Shown: piece by piece, positions 1 through 11,792 of the stretch
Numbering within the stretch: the first letter of the stretch is position 1
Layout: each line of letters opens with the position of its first letter
NCBI GenBank assembly: GCA_001599595.1
Contig: BCHH01000005.1
Location: 1,831,667 to 1,895,666 of the forward strand
Length of the DNA stretch: 64,000 nt
Direction of reading: 5' to 3'
Source of the DNA: Beverwykella pulmonaria
Taxonomy: Eukaryota; Ascomycota; Dothideomycetes; Pleosporales; Melanommataceae
Notes under the pieces: generated by a model
What the model saw: the letters and a program-made list of their open reading frames with translations, nothing else
Database searches by the model: none
What the model was told of the DNA's origin: nothing
Position numbers and translations under genes: made by a program

Positions 1-3000
1 TCATCGATAGAGCCATGGCACTCCATTGGTCATGTCTCAGCGCTTTGGTGTTGGATAGGGCAAGGTCTTTTGGCGGGCGGGTTGACAATTAAGTATCGGC
101 ATCTGCACTGCTTGCCACTCGAGGTCGGAATCCCTCGGGGATATTGCGTTGGCTAGGCGCTGCAGTGAAGCTTCTCTGTCTTCGCCGCGCCGTTGCAGCG
201 GGCTTCATGCGATATTCCTCTGCAGCTATCTGCCGATGTCACTCAGGCGGAGACAGAGCCTGCAAGTCAGCCGTCACGCATCACCGGCATGCAGAGTAGC
301 ACACGTGCAGGTTTATGGAAGGATTCCAGACGTGCTTCGAATTGATTGGTCTGTATCTAATGGTTGAGTGTCTGTCTCAGTTATGCTCCTTGCGGGCGTA
401 CAGTCGTCACACTGCCCAAACGGTGTACCTTCAAAATGCTTAATGCCCGTCCATATTGCAACCTCGCAGCAGGATCGCAGTGTGATCGCGAAGCAATTAG
501 CACCCTCGTCGCCGCTCTGCCTGCCCTGTGGTTTGGGTTCTTACAACGTCAGCCTCGCGGGCCTTCGAGAAGTTTACTCTGCAAGGAACACTGCAAGCTG
601 AATTCCGAAACCCGCATACAGGCGAGAGTCCCAGGAACTGACGAAGCAGAGATTGCGATCCCGATGGGTGCCAAAGCGCATCCTCCAGACGCCTTCGGCC
701 AAGCTTGTACTGAAGTGGCAAAAGGTTAAACTGATAAGTCAGCAGCACACGCCGTTTGCGGTGCCGGCGAAACGAACAGCCCATGTTTTCAGATTTCAAA
801 TGAAGTGCCCTGGGCGGGTTGGGTCGTCGTTTGACCCGTGAAAATGTTACGCGCTGGTCGTTGATCTGTCTGACCGCGTCACCATTGGCTCATCTGCATC
901 ATGGAGGTGTGTGCTGGGACCCTCCCAAGACCACCATCTCGGTTGCGGAAGTGCAGGACCGACTCAAAGAACGGCAACCCTGCCAGCGGAAATTCCGACC
1001 GTCTGGGAGGCCATGCCCTGGCAACCGCTTCTGGCGACGTCGAATGCAAAAACGTGGAATGGAAGGGATTGCGAGCAGTTTGTACAACCCAACGCAAACC
1101 CTTTCCATCAAACTCCAGGCGGCTCTTCCGGCTCAATCCTCCGTGTTGGGTCCCCTGAGTTTCCTGAGCAGAAAGATGCAAGCCTTCTGCAGTGTTGTGC
1201 AGGACGCGCTCGAGCCTCGAAAACCGGTGAAGAAGCTCCTGTGTGTCTGTGACGTGCAACGTGCAGTAGCGACCTTTTGCGCTCGACTCGATAGTCGTGG
1301 CGGCAAAACGTCGGACATTATTCTGATACATTCCCATGGGCGGCGATGGGCGCATATTTCCACCGATTGTCGACACCGTTGTGGGCTGTTGCCAGTCGTC
1401 CTGCCCTACGATGGCGCGAAGCTTGGTTGACGTGTTCACTAAGGTGTCAGGCCACCCGTACTCACGCAGCGTTTTGCGGCCCATGCTGGGCAACGCTGTC
1501 CGTGTGGAGATTGGGGACGGGGGTTATGTTCAATAGCCGCACACTGGCGCGGAGAGACTGCACGCCGATGATGACGGCTTCAGAGCCCGAATTTTCAGTC
1601 TGATATTTGGCGGCAGGCCAATCAGCAGGCCGAAGAGGGGGTTTCAGCGCTGTTGGATTGTGCATTTCTCGAATCTCGTCGCGACGCTGGCGATGTTGTC
1701 GCCGTCCCAGTGCAAGAGAGCCCGAGTATCGCGACGACGCGCGCTGTATTCATTTTGCAGCGGGACATGGAACCCCCGCCTGAGGCTACACATCTGCCGC
1801 ACTCCAACAATACCCGCCTACTCCTCCACCCACCAATGGCCTCAGGATAGCCTCACCGTCCAGGATAGCCCGCTCAGAGTGTGCAGCGGCCTGCATCGTG
1901 ATATCGACCTCGCGTCTGCAGGGGCAGCCCACAGCACGCCCACCCACATCGTCCGCTCCCCAACCAGCGGTCCCCGACGGCTGCATCTCGACATCGACTC
2001 CACTTCTGCTCTGTTGACCTCATGACATCGCGACTCGGCGCCCTCGTCGCTGGTGTGGCAGCCGCCTCGCTGTTGTGCCGCCTCAGCGGTAAGCCGCAGC
2101 CCGGCGCAGAGGGGCTGAGGTGTGCGGCTGGCCATTCACACGTCTCGCTATTTTCGGGCTACCTACCCTCCATCGCACGCTTCCTCCTTGGTGGCCAAGC
2201 CACACCCATCTTAGCAACCCAAAGCGCCGCTGTGCTTGAGTGATGGTTTGAAGCGGGAACGGTCCGCCGCCTGGCGTTGCTGTGCCCTGTCCTCCGCCCA
2301 CTCAGAGCCCGAGCCCGACAAGGTGTGTTGCAGGGCTCTTGCAGGGCTATTGCAGGGAAGTCTGCGCAAGGCGAGCCCGTTCCACCCCAATTTTGGTGCT
2401 CGGATGCCTCCTTGTCCTTGCGGCTACTGGAACCGTTCGGTTGCACGCCTCTTGCCACGCCCGTGGGCTCAAGCTTTTCAAGGTTCTCCTCCATCATTCA
2501 GCATCTCTGTCATGAGAACCGCTGCCGCGATGCCCATTGGCGTGTGCCTGCTGCTCCCGTGCTATGCTTCCCAGCGTCAAGGGACCTGCAGCTGCACCTC
2601 ATCTCATCTGCCTTCTCTGCCACTGCCAGTGCTGCTCCCCTCCCGTCCCATCCCACTCTCACTAATATCAACTTGTGTGCTTGGCCCAGGCACAGCCCGC
2701 AGATATTTCAGTCTCCCCACAAGCAGCACATGTTGGCGCAGCAATCCCCTCTGCATCTATCGTCAGAATCGTCAGAGATCCCGATTTGGAACGGCCTTGA
2801 TCCCCATTGTGGACTGACGCCCACACGTTTCGCATCTGCCCTGGTCGCCAATCGTCTTTATTGTTGCGCTTCGTCCTCCGAGTCCGCCTACTTCTCCATG
2901 TCCACTCCGCTGCGCCTTTTCAAGACATGAGCCTTAGCCCATACCCATCTGCTGTACGACCGGATCTGGACCGTTCTCCGCAACCATCTCTTCGCGCATC

Positions 3001-3089
3001 TCGTCCGGAGTCCCACTTGCGGCTCGAGTAATCCTTCCCGTCCCCTCAGCTGTTGAATATATACTCCTCCTTCGCCGCCTCAGTCAGCT
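1..3089. other. Gene-free leader region upstream of the transcription factor gene
   Basis: I see no gene I can support here. Open frames of up to about 200 codons exist on both strands, but they overlap one another in opposite directions (for example around 820-1490) and none shows a recognisable motif. From about 2480 to 3060 the plus strand is rich in C and T runs, a common look for promoter and 5' leader DNA of filamentous fungi, so the last few hundred bases probably serve the gene starting at 3090. Confidence 0.5.
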
Positions 3090-6000
3090 ATGTCGGATCA
3101 CAGTGAGACAAGCGGCCGCCCACTGGCCTCGAGCACCCACCAACTTGAAGCAACTACACAAACACAATCTCTTCGTCGCAAACGTCAACAAAGTTCGCCA
3201 TCTTCGGATGAACGTGTTGGTGGAACCCAGTCTTCTTCCTCTCGTCGTCGTCCAGGAACCAGGAAAGAGGCGTTGTTTGCCGGCCCCCACACCGGCTCCT
3301 CCCGCGGGGATAGTTCCACCATGCAACGGTCTGCCAGCCCTACGCAAATGTCACCGGAGCTATCGTCAGTTGCCTATACCAGGACTGGTCGCATCAGCAA
3401 AGCGAAGAAAGGAAGGAAGGTGCACAACTGCGAGTGCGGTAGAGTAAGTTATACCCATCCCACCACCTCAGCTCCCTTCCTAGCATGAATACCTGGCTGG
3501 CTGAGCACGACGTGTCTCAACGCCTCATTCTCCTTCATGTACCTTCCTTTGGCATCAGCCTCTTCAGCTTTGCATTGTCCTCTGATTCAACTTATTCTTC
3601 AATGTGGTCACTGACCCTTTTCATAGTCCTACACGCGAGCAGAGCATTTGAGGTAAGGCAAACCGCTGCTCGATTCGGAGATGTGTCTAACATGAGTTTG
3701 CTTCGTAGGCGACACCAAAAGAATCATGCTCAAGAGGCACTGATATGCGAGTTCCCAGATTGTGGGAAGACCTTTTACAGGATCGATCTCCTGCAACGTC
3801 ACCAAGAACGACAGTAAGCCACATAAAACATCAAAAACAAATGGCAATACTGAGTGATCGCAGCAACGAAATTGGCAAAGATGGAGACTCACGTCGACCC
3901 TCACTGTCTAGTCAGGGAGGGACTATAGAGTCAGGACCTCAGGTCTCTCTGTCGGTCTCTTTACCATCACCGATGGTGACCACGCCTCCCCAGAACACTA
4001 CGTTCTATCAACAACCCATTTCCTCTTTGCCAGAACCGGCATCAAATCCAAGGTATAATTCCAAACAGTTTCGTACTCCTCAGATTCCTTCCTCCGTTTT
4101 TGGTCATATTCTTCGTTCTTCTCCAACTTCCAAGTCTGCTTTCAGTTCCAAGTGAGTTCAACTGTACATCAGAGATCATATTTCGTTCCTTTCCTTGCTC
4201 TTCTTGCCACAATCTTGTTATTGTATCTTAGCTGACACTTTATTTGCAGTCTTGGGAAGCAGCAGAGACCATCGTATTCTACGCACCAAACGTCTGTACC
4301 AATCCAGGTCCAGGTCGACGGATTACAAACAGGTGTTACCTGGCACGACCCTTTCAACCAATCCCCATACTCTTCCTCCAGTGGATACGCATCGCCCATT
4401 CCCAGCGCCGGCGATTATTCAAACATGTTCGCCAATCCTCCCTACGGCGCTCCAGCGAATCGCACCCGCACTTCCTCTAATGCTTCTTTCATTCAGCCTT
4501 GGGAATTCCCATCGCGGTCACCAACATCCGCCACATCGACATTGGCATACACATGGACATCGAATGATAAAAGCCCAGTGCCAGTCAGCCTTCCCTATCT
4601 GACTACATCTTACCCGATGACGAGCATGCCCTTATCAGCTGGTGTGGACCCGATGTCCGCATATGGGCATTTTGGTCCAAAGTCTTTGGCACAAAGGGAT
4701 GAGGAGGAGCAGGCGTTCCTGTTTCCAGAGCAGTCTTTCGGTATGGGCCAAATCGCACACACCTATCCGTTTGAACAATATCTTGACAATTACTGGAGAC
4801 TGTTTCACCCCTCTTTTCCCGTCGTCCATCGACCTACCATTGACGGCATAAGCGAGCCACCAATGCTCCAAGCGGCCATGATTGCTGTTGGCGGACAATA
4901 CTCGAACGATCCCAGCGTCAAACGAAAATCTCGAATTCTTCACGACCGATGCATGAAGTTGCTCGACAAGGTATGATAACGAGTCTGAATGGCCATACCC
5001 AGCGCTAATAAGAAGTAGAGGAATCTAGATGTTATCGTCGAACCGGAGCGACTTTCCGATCAGCAAGCCCTATTTCTCGTTGAAGTCCTATCTCAATATA
5101 GAGCCCGACGCGCTGCTAAGACTCTCTCCACCCGGTTCGAAGGCTTGTACCAAAAGGTAGGCATTAAACGAATTCCCCGCATAGGCTCGTGCTGACTTCA
5201 TTAAGCTTTGTCAAGGTTTTAGTGTCGTGGCTTCTAGCATCGTTGACATTGTGTCTGCTCTTGTACGACCAGAGAACGCCACCTACGAACGTTGGAGCCA
5301 ATGGATAGAGCTTTCCGGCCAACAGCGTCTGCTCCTCTGTTGTTACATCCTAGAATCTCAACAAGCCACTCTCCTAGCCCGCAACCCTCGACAATCAGTT
5401 GCACCATTATCTGGCTTTGATCTACCCTTCCCTGCCCACTCTGCCTTGTGGGACGCTACTGGTCCCTCCGAATGGGCAATGGCCGCGCAACAATACTCGC
5501 ACCTCCCGAATTTTGTGTACGATGTGGATCCAGAGATGAGCATCGGCCCCTTTGATTGCTTCCAGTCCTCTCTCCTTATTGCAAGCCGCTACAATTACTT
5601 CAACAACCCTACGCCCTACCTGGAACCCTCAACACTCCCTACGATCGACCATCTCCTTGACGGCTCCGCAATTACCAAACATCAGCTTCTCACTGCAAAG
5701 CTTCTCCAAGTAACGCCTATTCGTGCCTTGCTTGCTGTGTCGGGCGAGTCGTGGATTCTCTCAGAGAAGGTGCCTTCTCCTCAGGCGTTTGCAGCCTTCA
5801 AAGGGACACTGAGGAACTGGGTCAATGGCCTTTGGGCGCCAGCACAGGAATCACACATTCAAGCCGCGAATGAGGCTCTCAAAGTAGCCATCGAACTGCT
5901 TCAGCATGCCATGATATCACCTGTCCACGACCTTCGCCTAGAACTCGGTGCGGACATGGGACTCTACTTCGCCGCGCTGGTCATTTGGGTTGTGACTGTT

Positions 6001-6534
6001 GCTGCCAACACACGTATAAATGCACCCCAGTCTCAAGCACAACCACACCGATTCCAATCTGTTTCCCCCCTCCCTTCAACCCACTTTCCCTCAACTCCGA
6101 CACATCTCTCGGCCAACACGTCCCAACCTTCTCAGTCTCCAAATCCCTCTCATGCCACATCGCTTGGCCTGCTTCCACATTCCCACACTTCTCCTGCTCT
6201 GCCACCTACCGCTGCTAGCATGCTGCACTCCGAGATTACGATGACGTCCGTAAGCTTTCTTAATAGCGCGCTCCTCGAACTCGACTTCCTCGGCACTGTG
6301 GCTCAGTGGCCTCGCGATGTCGCGCAGTGGCAACAAGGCTGTGCAGCCTTGATGCGCTGGGTGAAGATGCGACTTCGCAATGGAGCATTTGAAGGCCGAG
6401 ACAGTGTCATTGGGAGTGGCCCCACTAGCGCCGGCACCGGGCGTGGTGGTGACGGACTCGGCGAGCTTCTCGATGGGGTCATCGGCGTCTTGGAGAAGAT
6501 CATGTCACGCGGTTGGGAAGGCTGGAGTGTCTAG
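3090..6534 (+). CDS. C2H2 zinc-finger / fungal-specific transcription factor
   Basis: This is a probable nuclear DNA-binding regulator of 986 residues, assembled from seven exons: 3090-3443, 3627-3652, 3709-3813, 3864-4151, 4250-4970, 5019-5156 and 5206-6534. All introns are GT-AG and all phases agree. The first three splices rebuild two adjacent C2H2 fingers: CECGRSYTRAEHLRRHQKNH, then CEFPDCGKTFYRIDLLQRH. The first finger has only one residue between its cysteines. A Ser/Pro-rich linker follows, then a Fungal_trans (PF04082) region containing YWRLFHPSFPVVHRPTI. The C-terminal half is helical with a low-complexity Ser/Pro/Thr insert around 6020-6230. A 26-base exon carries part of the first finger. 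Target genes cannot be deduced. The architecture resembles AmdX/Adr1-type regulators, but I do not assign an orthologue. Confidence 0.9.
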
Positions 6535-7458
6535 CCTCCCAATTTCACTTTTCATTGCCTTCTAGATACGGATTATGTTTTCCGCAGCATAGGGATTGTG
6601 AGGACAGTGTGGGGATACACACATGGATTGAAGACTCAGTTTCTTTTGCTCACATCTCTCGCAATTTTCTTTTCCTTTTCTCTCTTTTTTCTTTTGTTCT
6701 TTCCTTCCCGCGATTGTTGGATAGTGCATCGGCATAGCGAGGTCTGAACATTTTCAATTCATAAAACGGTACAAGGCATAAACGGCATGGGACGACGTAT
6801 TACCTCACGAATGATGGATCTTTTGGAACGGCTTTGGATTTGGATACCCTCTTCTCTTTCTCCTTTTTATGCTGCTCTGATTTATTTTTATTCGCGCTAT
6901 TTGTTGAAGTTTCTATACGTCCTTGCCGCAGATAGCTTCTTTTGGTGCTCTTTGTGCTGTACTGCCCTCTGCGTCTTCTGCGGGGGTTGTATCACTCGTT
7001 TCTATTCTATGATCTTCTTTATGATTCGGACAAGCTGGGTCTATGTATTTGAATGTGTAAATGTGTATTTCTAGTTGCATGAAAGCTCTCTTATATCGTT
7101 GTATAATAGTTCAAAACCTGATGCTTTCGGACTAATCCGGCAGATTGCCAGGTTTGACGCTCTTCATATCCTTTTCAGCGTAGTCTTTTCCGGTGCAGTG
7201 GTAGCCTTCATCCTTCTTTCACCCCCACGGTAGGTGTTACTCAGCTCGTGTTCTTACCGTAAGCCAGGCCCCGTCGTGGTGAACAACCCACCGACTAAAT
7301 GTCAGAGCTAAATTAGGCCTCCCGCCGTACACGACCTCTTATACGACATCCCGCCCCATCGCGACCTTAATTGAACATCACACTTTTTATGCCAACTTTG
7401 ATCCCGCTCGGATAAGTACAGTGCATTACAGTCTACACCGACATTAAGTCCAAGAACG
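6535..7458. other. Intergenic region
   Basis: This holds the 3' region of the transcription factor gene and the promoter of the next gene. It has T-rich tracts (about 6650-6720) and a 95-codon hydrophobic open frame at 6787-7074 that looks like chance coding in T-rich sequence. I see no further gene. Confidence 0.5.
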
Positions 7459-8493
7459 ATGGCTACCACGATCTCACTACCGCGTCACAACATCGTCTTC
7501 ACGCTCCCACGAACAAGCTCAAACCTTCTAACACAGATCCTCAACCTCCCCGCCCAGCCAAATATACTTCGCCACCCCTCAGACGGGTACATCTTCTTTC
7601 CACCGACCATCCACCGGTTTACACACAATCTCGCAGGCAAGAATGTGGATACATGGACGGATGAAGAACGGCGTGGAATGAGAGAAGCGTTCCAAAAGGC
7701 ATATTCCGACCTCGAGAAGTGGATGGGAGAAGCGCAGGAACAAGGAAAAGGTATTTTTATTAAGGAGCATATCAATTGGCTTGTGGAGCCTGGCCGAGAA
7801 TCATGGTACCTCTGGGACGAGGAAAGCAGTACTGAGGAAGACGCATTCACAATCACACCTTCCGACCATTCCTCCTCGCGCTCCAGATCTATAGCCAACG
7901 AAACGTGTCTTCCCGACGTCATCCTCGGTCGCTTATCCCCAACAATCCTAATCCGTAACCCACTCCTTACGTTCCCGAGCCTCCTCCGCACTAGCATCGA
8001 TAACGAGGGCTTGGAAACTGTTTTAGCAACTCCGACGAAGCAGTGGCTCTGGGAATCGGCATTCCCTTGGTCGAGGTCCCTCTACGATTTCTACACCACC
8101 ACCTTACCTGCCACCGCTCGCGCGACGAATACCCCGGGGATCGAATATCCGATCGTTCTCGACGCAGATGACCTCTCGAACCCAGAACTTATGAGACGCT
8201 ACGCGAAGGCTGTAGGACTGAAAGAGGATTTGGTGCGGTTCCAGTGGGATGCAGCGAGTGAAGAGGAGGTAAAGAATATTGGGGCAGTAGAGAGGAGAAT
8301 GAAGGATACGCTGTTGGCTAGTAAAGGGATTGTAGAAGGGAAGATGGCGCGGGGGTTGAGCGTGGAGACGGAGAGGGGGAAGTGGCATGAGGAGTTTGGT
8401 GGGGTTTTGGCGGGTCGGTTAGTAGAGATTGTTGGGGTGGTGAGGAGTGATTATGAAGAGTTGTGGAAGAGGAGGTTGGGGATGACGCTGTAG
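7459..8493 (+). CDS. Sulfotransferase-like P-loop protein
   Basis: This single-exon gene encodes 344 residues. The N-terminus, VFTLPRTSSNLL at about residues 13-24, looks like the PAPS 5'-phosphosulfate-binding loop of sulfotransferase-fold proteins, where fungal members often have LPRTASNLL-type sequences. A later LIRNPLLTFPS at about 163-173 resembles the RxP-type 3'-phosphate-binding segment. The middle contains GIFIKEHINWL, which is usual for this fungal family. Family members are often annotated only as hypothetical, and some occur in secondary-metabolite clusters, but no biosynthetic genes surround this one. The substrate is unknown. The ATG at 7459 is chosen because the P-loop follows it immediately and the frame is open without an intron. 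Confidence 0.7.
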   Translation: MATTISLPRHNIVFTLPRTSSNLLTQILNLPAQPNILRHPSDGYIFFPPTIHRFTHNLAGKNVDTWTDEERRGMREAFQKAYSDLEKWMGEAQEQGKGIFIKEHINWLVEPGRESWYLWDEESSTEEDAFTITPSDHSSSRSRSIANETCLPDVILGRLSPTILIRNPLLTFPSLLRTSIDNEGLETVLATPTKQWLWESAFPWSRSLYDFYTTTLPATARATNTPGIEYPIVLDADDLSNPELMRRYAKAVGLKEDLVRFQWDAASEEEVKNIGAVERRMKDTLLASKGIVEGKMARGLSVETERGKWHEEFGGVLAGRLVEIVGVVRSDYEELWKRRLGMTL

Positions 8494-10238
8494 GTTTGGC
8501 GGATTGATTGGAGGAATTGTAGGGATGGGGGCTTCGACATGTTGGGAAATTCTTACTCCATTTGGTCACCATGCTTACTTGACAGCTATTTGGTAACAAA
8601 TCTCAAGAAACTTTATGGCTTGGTTGCTGATTACGACCTACTAGCATTCGAAGGTATACGTATAAACCCTTTCTTAAGGAAATAGAGCTAATTAAGGGCA
8701 TTAGTACAGGAAGGAACGAGAGAGGAAGCAAGGAGTGATTACCCACCTCCTAATTTCGAGAGAGAGACTAAAACGATAAGAACAGCCTAACATAGTGGTC
8801 ATGTATGTGCCAGCATTGATTTTGAATGGGTAAAGATTCTTGCTATCACCTCCTATTCCCAAAAGGTCGCCGGTAAAAGTGATAAGCGCTACAAATTACC
8901 GAAAAGAAATTACGAAATTCCTGTATACAGCTATGCCAAAGTGAGCTTGTAAGATCTGCGCCGCAACAAAAGATATATTTCATATCCTAGTGAACAGCTA
9001 GGAGTGTTGAATCTTTAGCGAGGCCAGAATACCCCAAGATCGTATTAAGGTTTAAAAGCAAGGACGCCTTTAATCGTAGATTTTGATAGGCTTATCTGGT
9101 ATATTTTATCTTCTATTGATGTGAATGATAAACTGCAAAAAAGTGGTGTTCCGTGGGGCGTAAAAAAAAGCGCTAGGCTAGACCGCATTCTTAGCAGATG
9201 ACTCAAAGTACAAAATGTAACACCTGTGTAGTTCAAGATCACAACTATCCTGCTTGCATGACAATCGCTAAGTCTTCATACGATGCGTGTACTATTAGAG
9301 CTCCTCCGCACCATTCTCGAATATGCGGAAAGCATCTACGCAGTGCCAGAGATTTTGAGTTTAAGACTTGTCTGCAGTACGTCCTCATTTCTCCATATAC
9401 GCAGCGTCCTCTAATCTCAATCCCAAGGGCTCTTCAACGACGAGGTTCTGCCCATAATCTCCACCAGTCGACGTTCTGTACACGACAAATGTGTCTTCAA
9501 CACTGACTCGTGGAAGCAAATCCCGTGGAGTCTGAGGTACCAATACATCCAGTACAAGATGGCGAAATTTAAAACTGAGCCGAGCTTATTCTCCTACCTT
9601 TTCCTCATAAACCATATTGTATCGGCTTAGAATCTACCATATCTTGCAGATTTTGCCTCTGAAAGTAGAAATATTGTGGGCCCTAAACCCATGTTTCGAA
9701 CACAATTCTGGCAAAGCTGTAGGATTAATAAGTACTATCTGTACCTATTAACATTTCTTACTGTTTACTTCCTAACTGTTTCGCTCCGCCTTAGTATATC
9801 CTACCGTTGCCTTCGATTCTACTCCTGCGAACTTGATACAGGTAGGCGTATAGGGGCTACACGCTTTGCCAAACACTAGGAGAAGACTAGCCTGTCAGCA
9901 AAACGTACCTCTGTGCCTTGTTCGGACCACAATATAGTGTGATAGTGTATATAACAGTATACCTTCGCTTGGAGGCTGTTATGGTCTGATTCTGAGCTTC
10001 GGACAAACCCAAAATTTCCCAGTCACAGCGTGTTGAAGTGTATTCTTTTTCCATGGTAATCGGATCTGAGTTGGAATCATAAGCTGGAAAAGTTTACTAG
10101 AGCAATTGACAGCTTCAAGAAGAGCACTGCAACATGCGCGGCGTGTTCCAGCCTTCTCATTGCAATAGAGCTCGAAGGATGTGGCGCAGCGTGGCGCAGC
10201 GTGGCTATGCAAAGCCTTGCCATGACATACCTCCAAGG
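8494..10238. other. Intergenic, AT-rich, no recognisable gene
   Basis: About 1.7 kb with only short open frames (at most about 100 codons) and none with a family resemblance. Base composition is visibly more AT-rich than in flanking genes, so this may be an old decayed repeat, but I could not identify one. A 10-base unit, GTGGCGCAGC, is tandemly repeated near 10183-10202, just before the next promoter. Confidence 0.4.
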
Positions 10239-10246
10239 TATAAGTA
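10239..10246 (+). promoter_or_regulatory. TATA-like box before the gasdermin-like gene
   Basis: The sequence TATAAGTA lies 78 bases before the ATG at 10324. That spacing suits a TATA element with a short 5' leader. It is the only good TATA match close to this start. Confidence 0.35.
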
Positions 10247-10323
10247 CTGCACCTCTTCGAGCAAGAGAGCATACATTAATTCTCCTCTCTTACACCTCTC
10301 CCACAACAACGGGTTGCTGCAAA

Positions 10324-11148
10324 ATGTCTCCAAATATTCTACTTTCCCAGTTTTTCCTTCCCGTATCAGCCGTCAGCCTTGGACGCTTCGTTACCAGCTT
10401 AGACGACCCTCTTCAAGACTTCCACGATCCTATACACACTACTGGTCCCGTGGTCATTGAGAATTTCCAGGCCCAGTATCATAGTTTTCAACACTCTGTC
10501 AAGCATCGAAGTGTGGCATCACAGCTTACCACCTTCCTTTCCTCGTCTTTTTCGAAGCGTCTCAAAACGTCAGTTGAGGTTTCGGCCCATGAGATTAAGA
10601 CGTATTACTTGAACAATGCCGGGCAATATTTCCGAGATGCAGTACAGTCCAAAGAAACTCGGAAGTGGATTGAAAGAACCATTGACGAAGGAGAGGACAT
10701 TTATGTCATCGTAGCCTGTCACACATTAACCAACGCTCGAATAAGAGAACATATGGGTGATCAAAGCGCCACTGCCGGAAACTTGACGATACCTGTGTCA
10801 ACAGCGCTGACAGCTTCGGGCGTAGTTGTACCGGTCAACATTGGGGACCCTGGGCTCAGTGGCTTTCACGGCCATTCAGAGAACGAACAAAGACAATTCA
10901 CAGCACCAGGCGAACAAATATTTGCAGTACAATATCGCAAGGTTTGCTGGAGGTGGTTTTCAAGCAATAAGGTAGATAAGATGACGCTTGCGAAGAAAGC
11001 AGGGTGGGAAAGATACGATAGGCTAAGGGATATCGGGACCGAGGCTGAAGACATGATTGAAGTGGAGCTAGAAGATGAGATGGCATTGGAAAGAGACCAT
11101 GACGAATGCGTCGTGGAGTCTGGGGAGGTTTTCGTCTCAACTGCATAA
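10324..11148 (+). CDS. Gasdermin-like pore-forming protein (RCD-1/HET-Q1 type)
   Basis: A single exon of 274 residues. The frame is open upstream to 10201, but the ATG at 10324 gives the compact N-terminus MSPNILLSQFFLPVSAVSLG and follows a TATA-like box. The length agrees with known fungal gasdermin-like proteins (roughly 250-280 residues). The central part follows the order seen in gasdermin N-terminal domains: a KWIERTIDEGEDIYVIVACH segment comparable to the xxVYVVTEV strand region, then a variable loop, then FTAPGEQIFAVQYRKV, comparable to the later TIPSGSTLAFRV strand. A charged tail rich in Glu, Asp and Arg follows from about residue 220 and would be the part removed to release the pore-forming domain. 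No signal peptide is expected, as the protein acts from the cytosol on the plasma membrane. Its neighbour 644 bases downstream on the same strand is a caspase-like CHAT protease, the partner type known for this family. The assignment rests on remembered family patterns, not an alignment. Confidence 0.65.
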   Translation: MSPNILLSQFFLPVSAVSLGRFVTSLDDPLQDFHDPIHTTGPVVIENFQAQYHSFQHSVKHRSVASQLTTFLSSSFSKRLKTSVEVSAHEIKTYYLNNAGQYFRDAVQSKETRKWIERTIDEGEDIYVIVACHTLTNARIREHMGDQSATAGNLTIPVSTALTASGVVVPVNIGDPGLSGFHGHSENEQRQFTAPGEQIFAVQYRKVCWRWFSSNKVDKMTLAKKAGWERYDRLRDIGTEAEDMIEVELEDEMALERDHDECVVESGEVFVSTA

Positions 11149-11792
11149 TTCGCATTTTGACATTTAGTCAATGTTTCGACAGAAACACTTTGTAACATTT
11201 GCTTAGACAAAGCATGGCAAAGCTGTAAGCTTTACATTATCAGCAAAGGTTAAGAGGGTGAAATGCAGTTTATATTATCGTTGGTGAATCCTGTTACTGT
11301 CTCAACCTTACGGGACCGACTGCTGTGCTTCGAACCATACATGCCTGCCACAGCGCCTTAGTTAGCCGGGCTGCGCCACGTTCGTCGAGCTAAACTAAAT
11401 CTCATGACCGGGTCTAATACCGGTACCACAACCCTTCTCTATCATACGGCACCAACTACACCGAAATTCTTATTAACATAGGCAACATTAACAGTCTCCT
11501 CCGATCTCAACTTACAACACGCTTAACTTATAGGCCATTATTCTGATACTTCTAGCGCCATCATTAACAATTTTCGAGAATTTGCAACCACCGACCCTGT
11601 GTGTGGCTGGGATTACCGGTAATTAAGTGATGCATGCCAAGGCATCCCCCAGTTTATGAATAGGGCCGATTGCCAGAGCAGGTTTAACACACGCCACGGT
11701 TTACCGTACTAGTAAGCTGTAATCTTAAACAGCCTCGTTATAGGTTTTTCAGTTGCCTCTGCATCTCACTTCCTGCAACTTTTTTCGACAGC
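11149..11792. other. Spacer between the gasdermin-like gene and its protease neighbour
   Basis: A 644-base stretch with no open frame of note. It must hold the 3' end of one gene and the promoter of the other, since fungal neighbours on the same strand are normally transcribed separately. The last 90 bases are T- and C-rich before the ATG at 11793. Confidence 0.5.

Noticed and set aside
819..1493. Overlapping open frames of about 200 codons on both strands
   Set aside because: They lie on top of each other in opposite directions, have no family motifs and show no sensible splice or start context. Chance frames in GC-rich DNA.
7485..7997. Minus-strand open frame of 170 codons
   Set aside because: Antisense to the sulfotransferase-like gene, no independent support.
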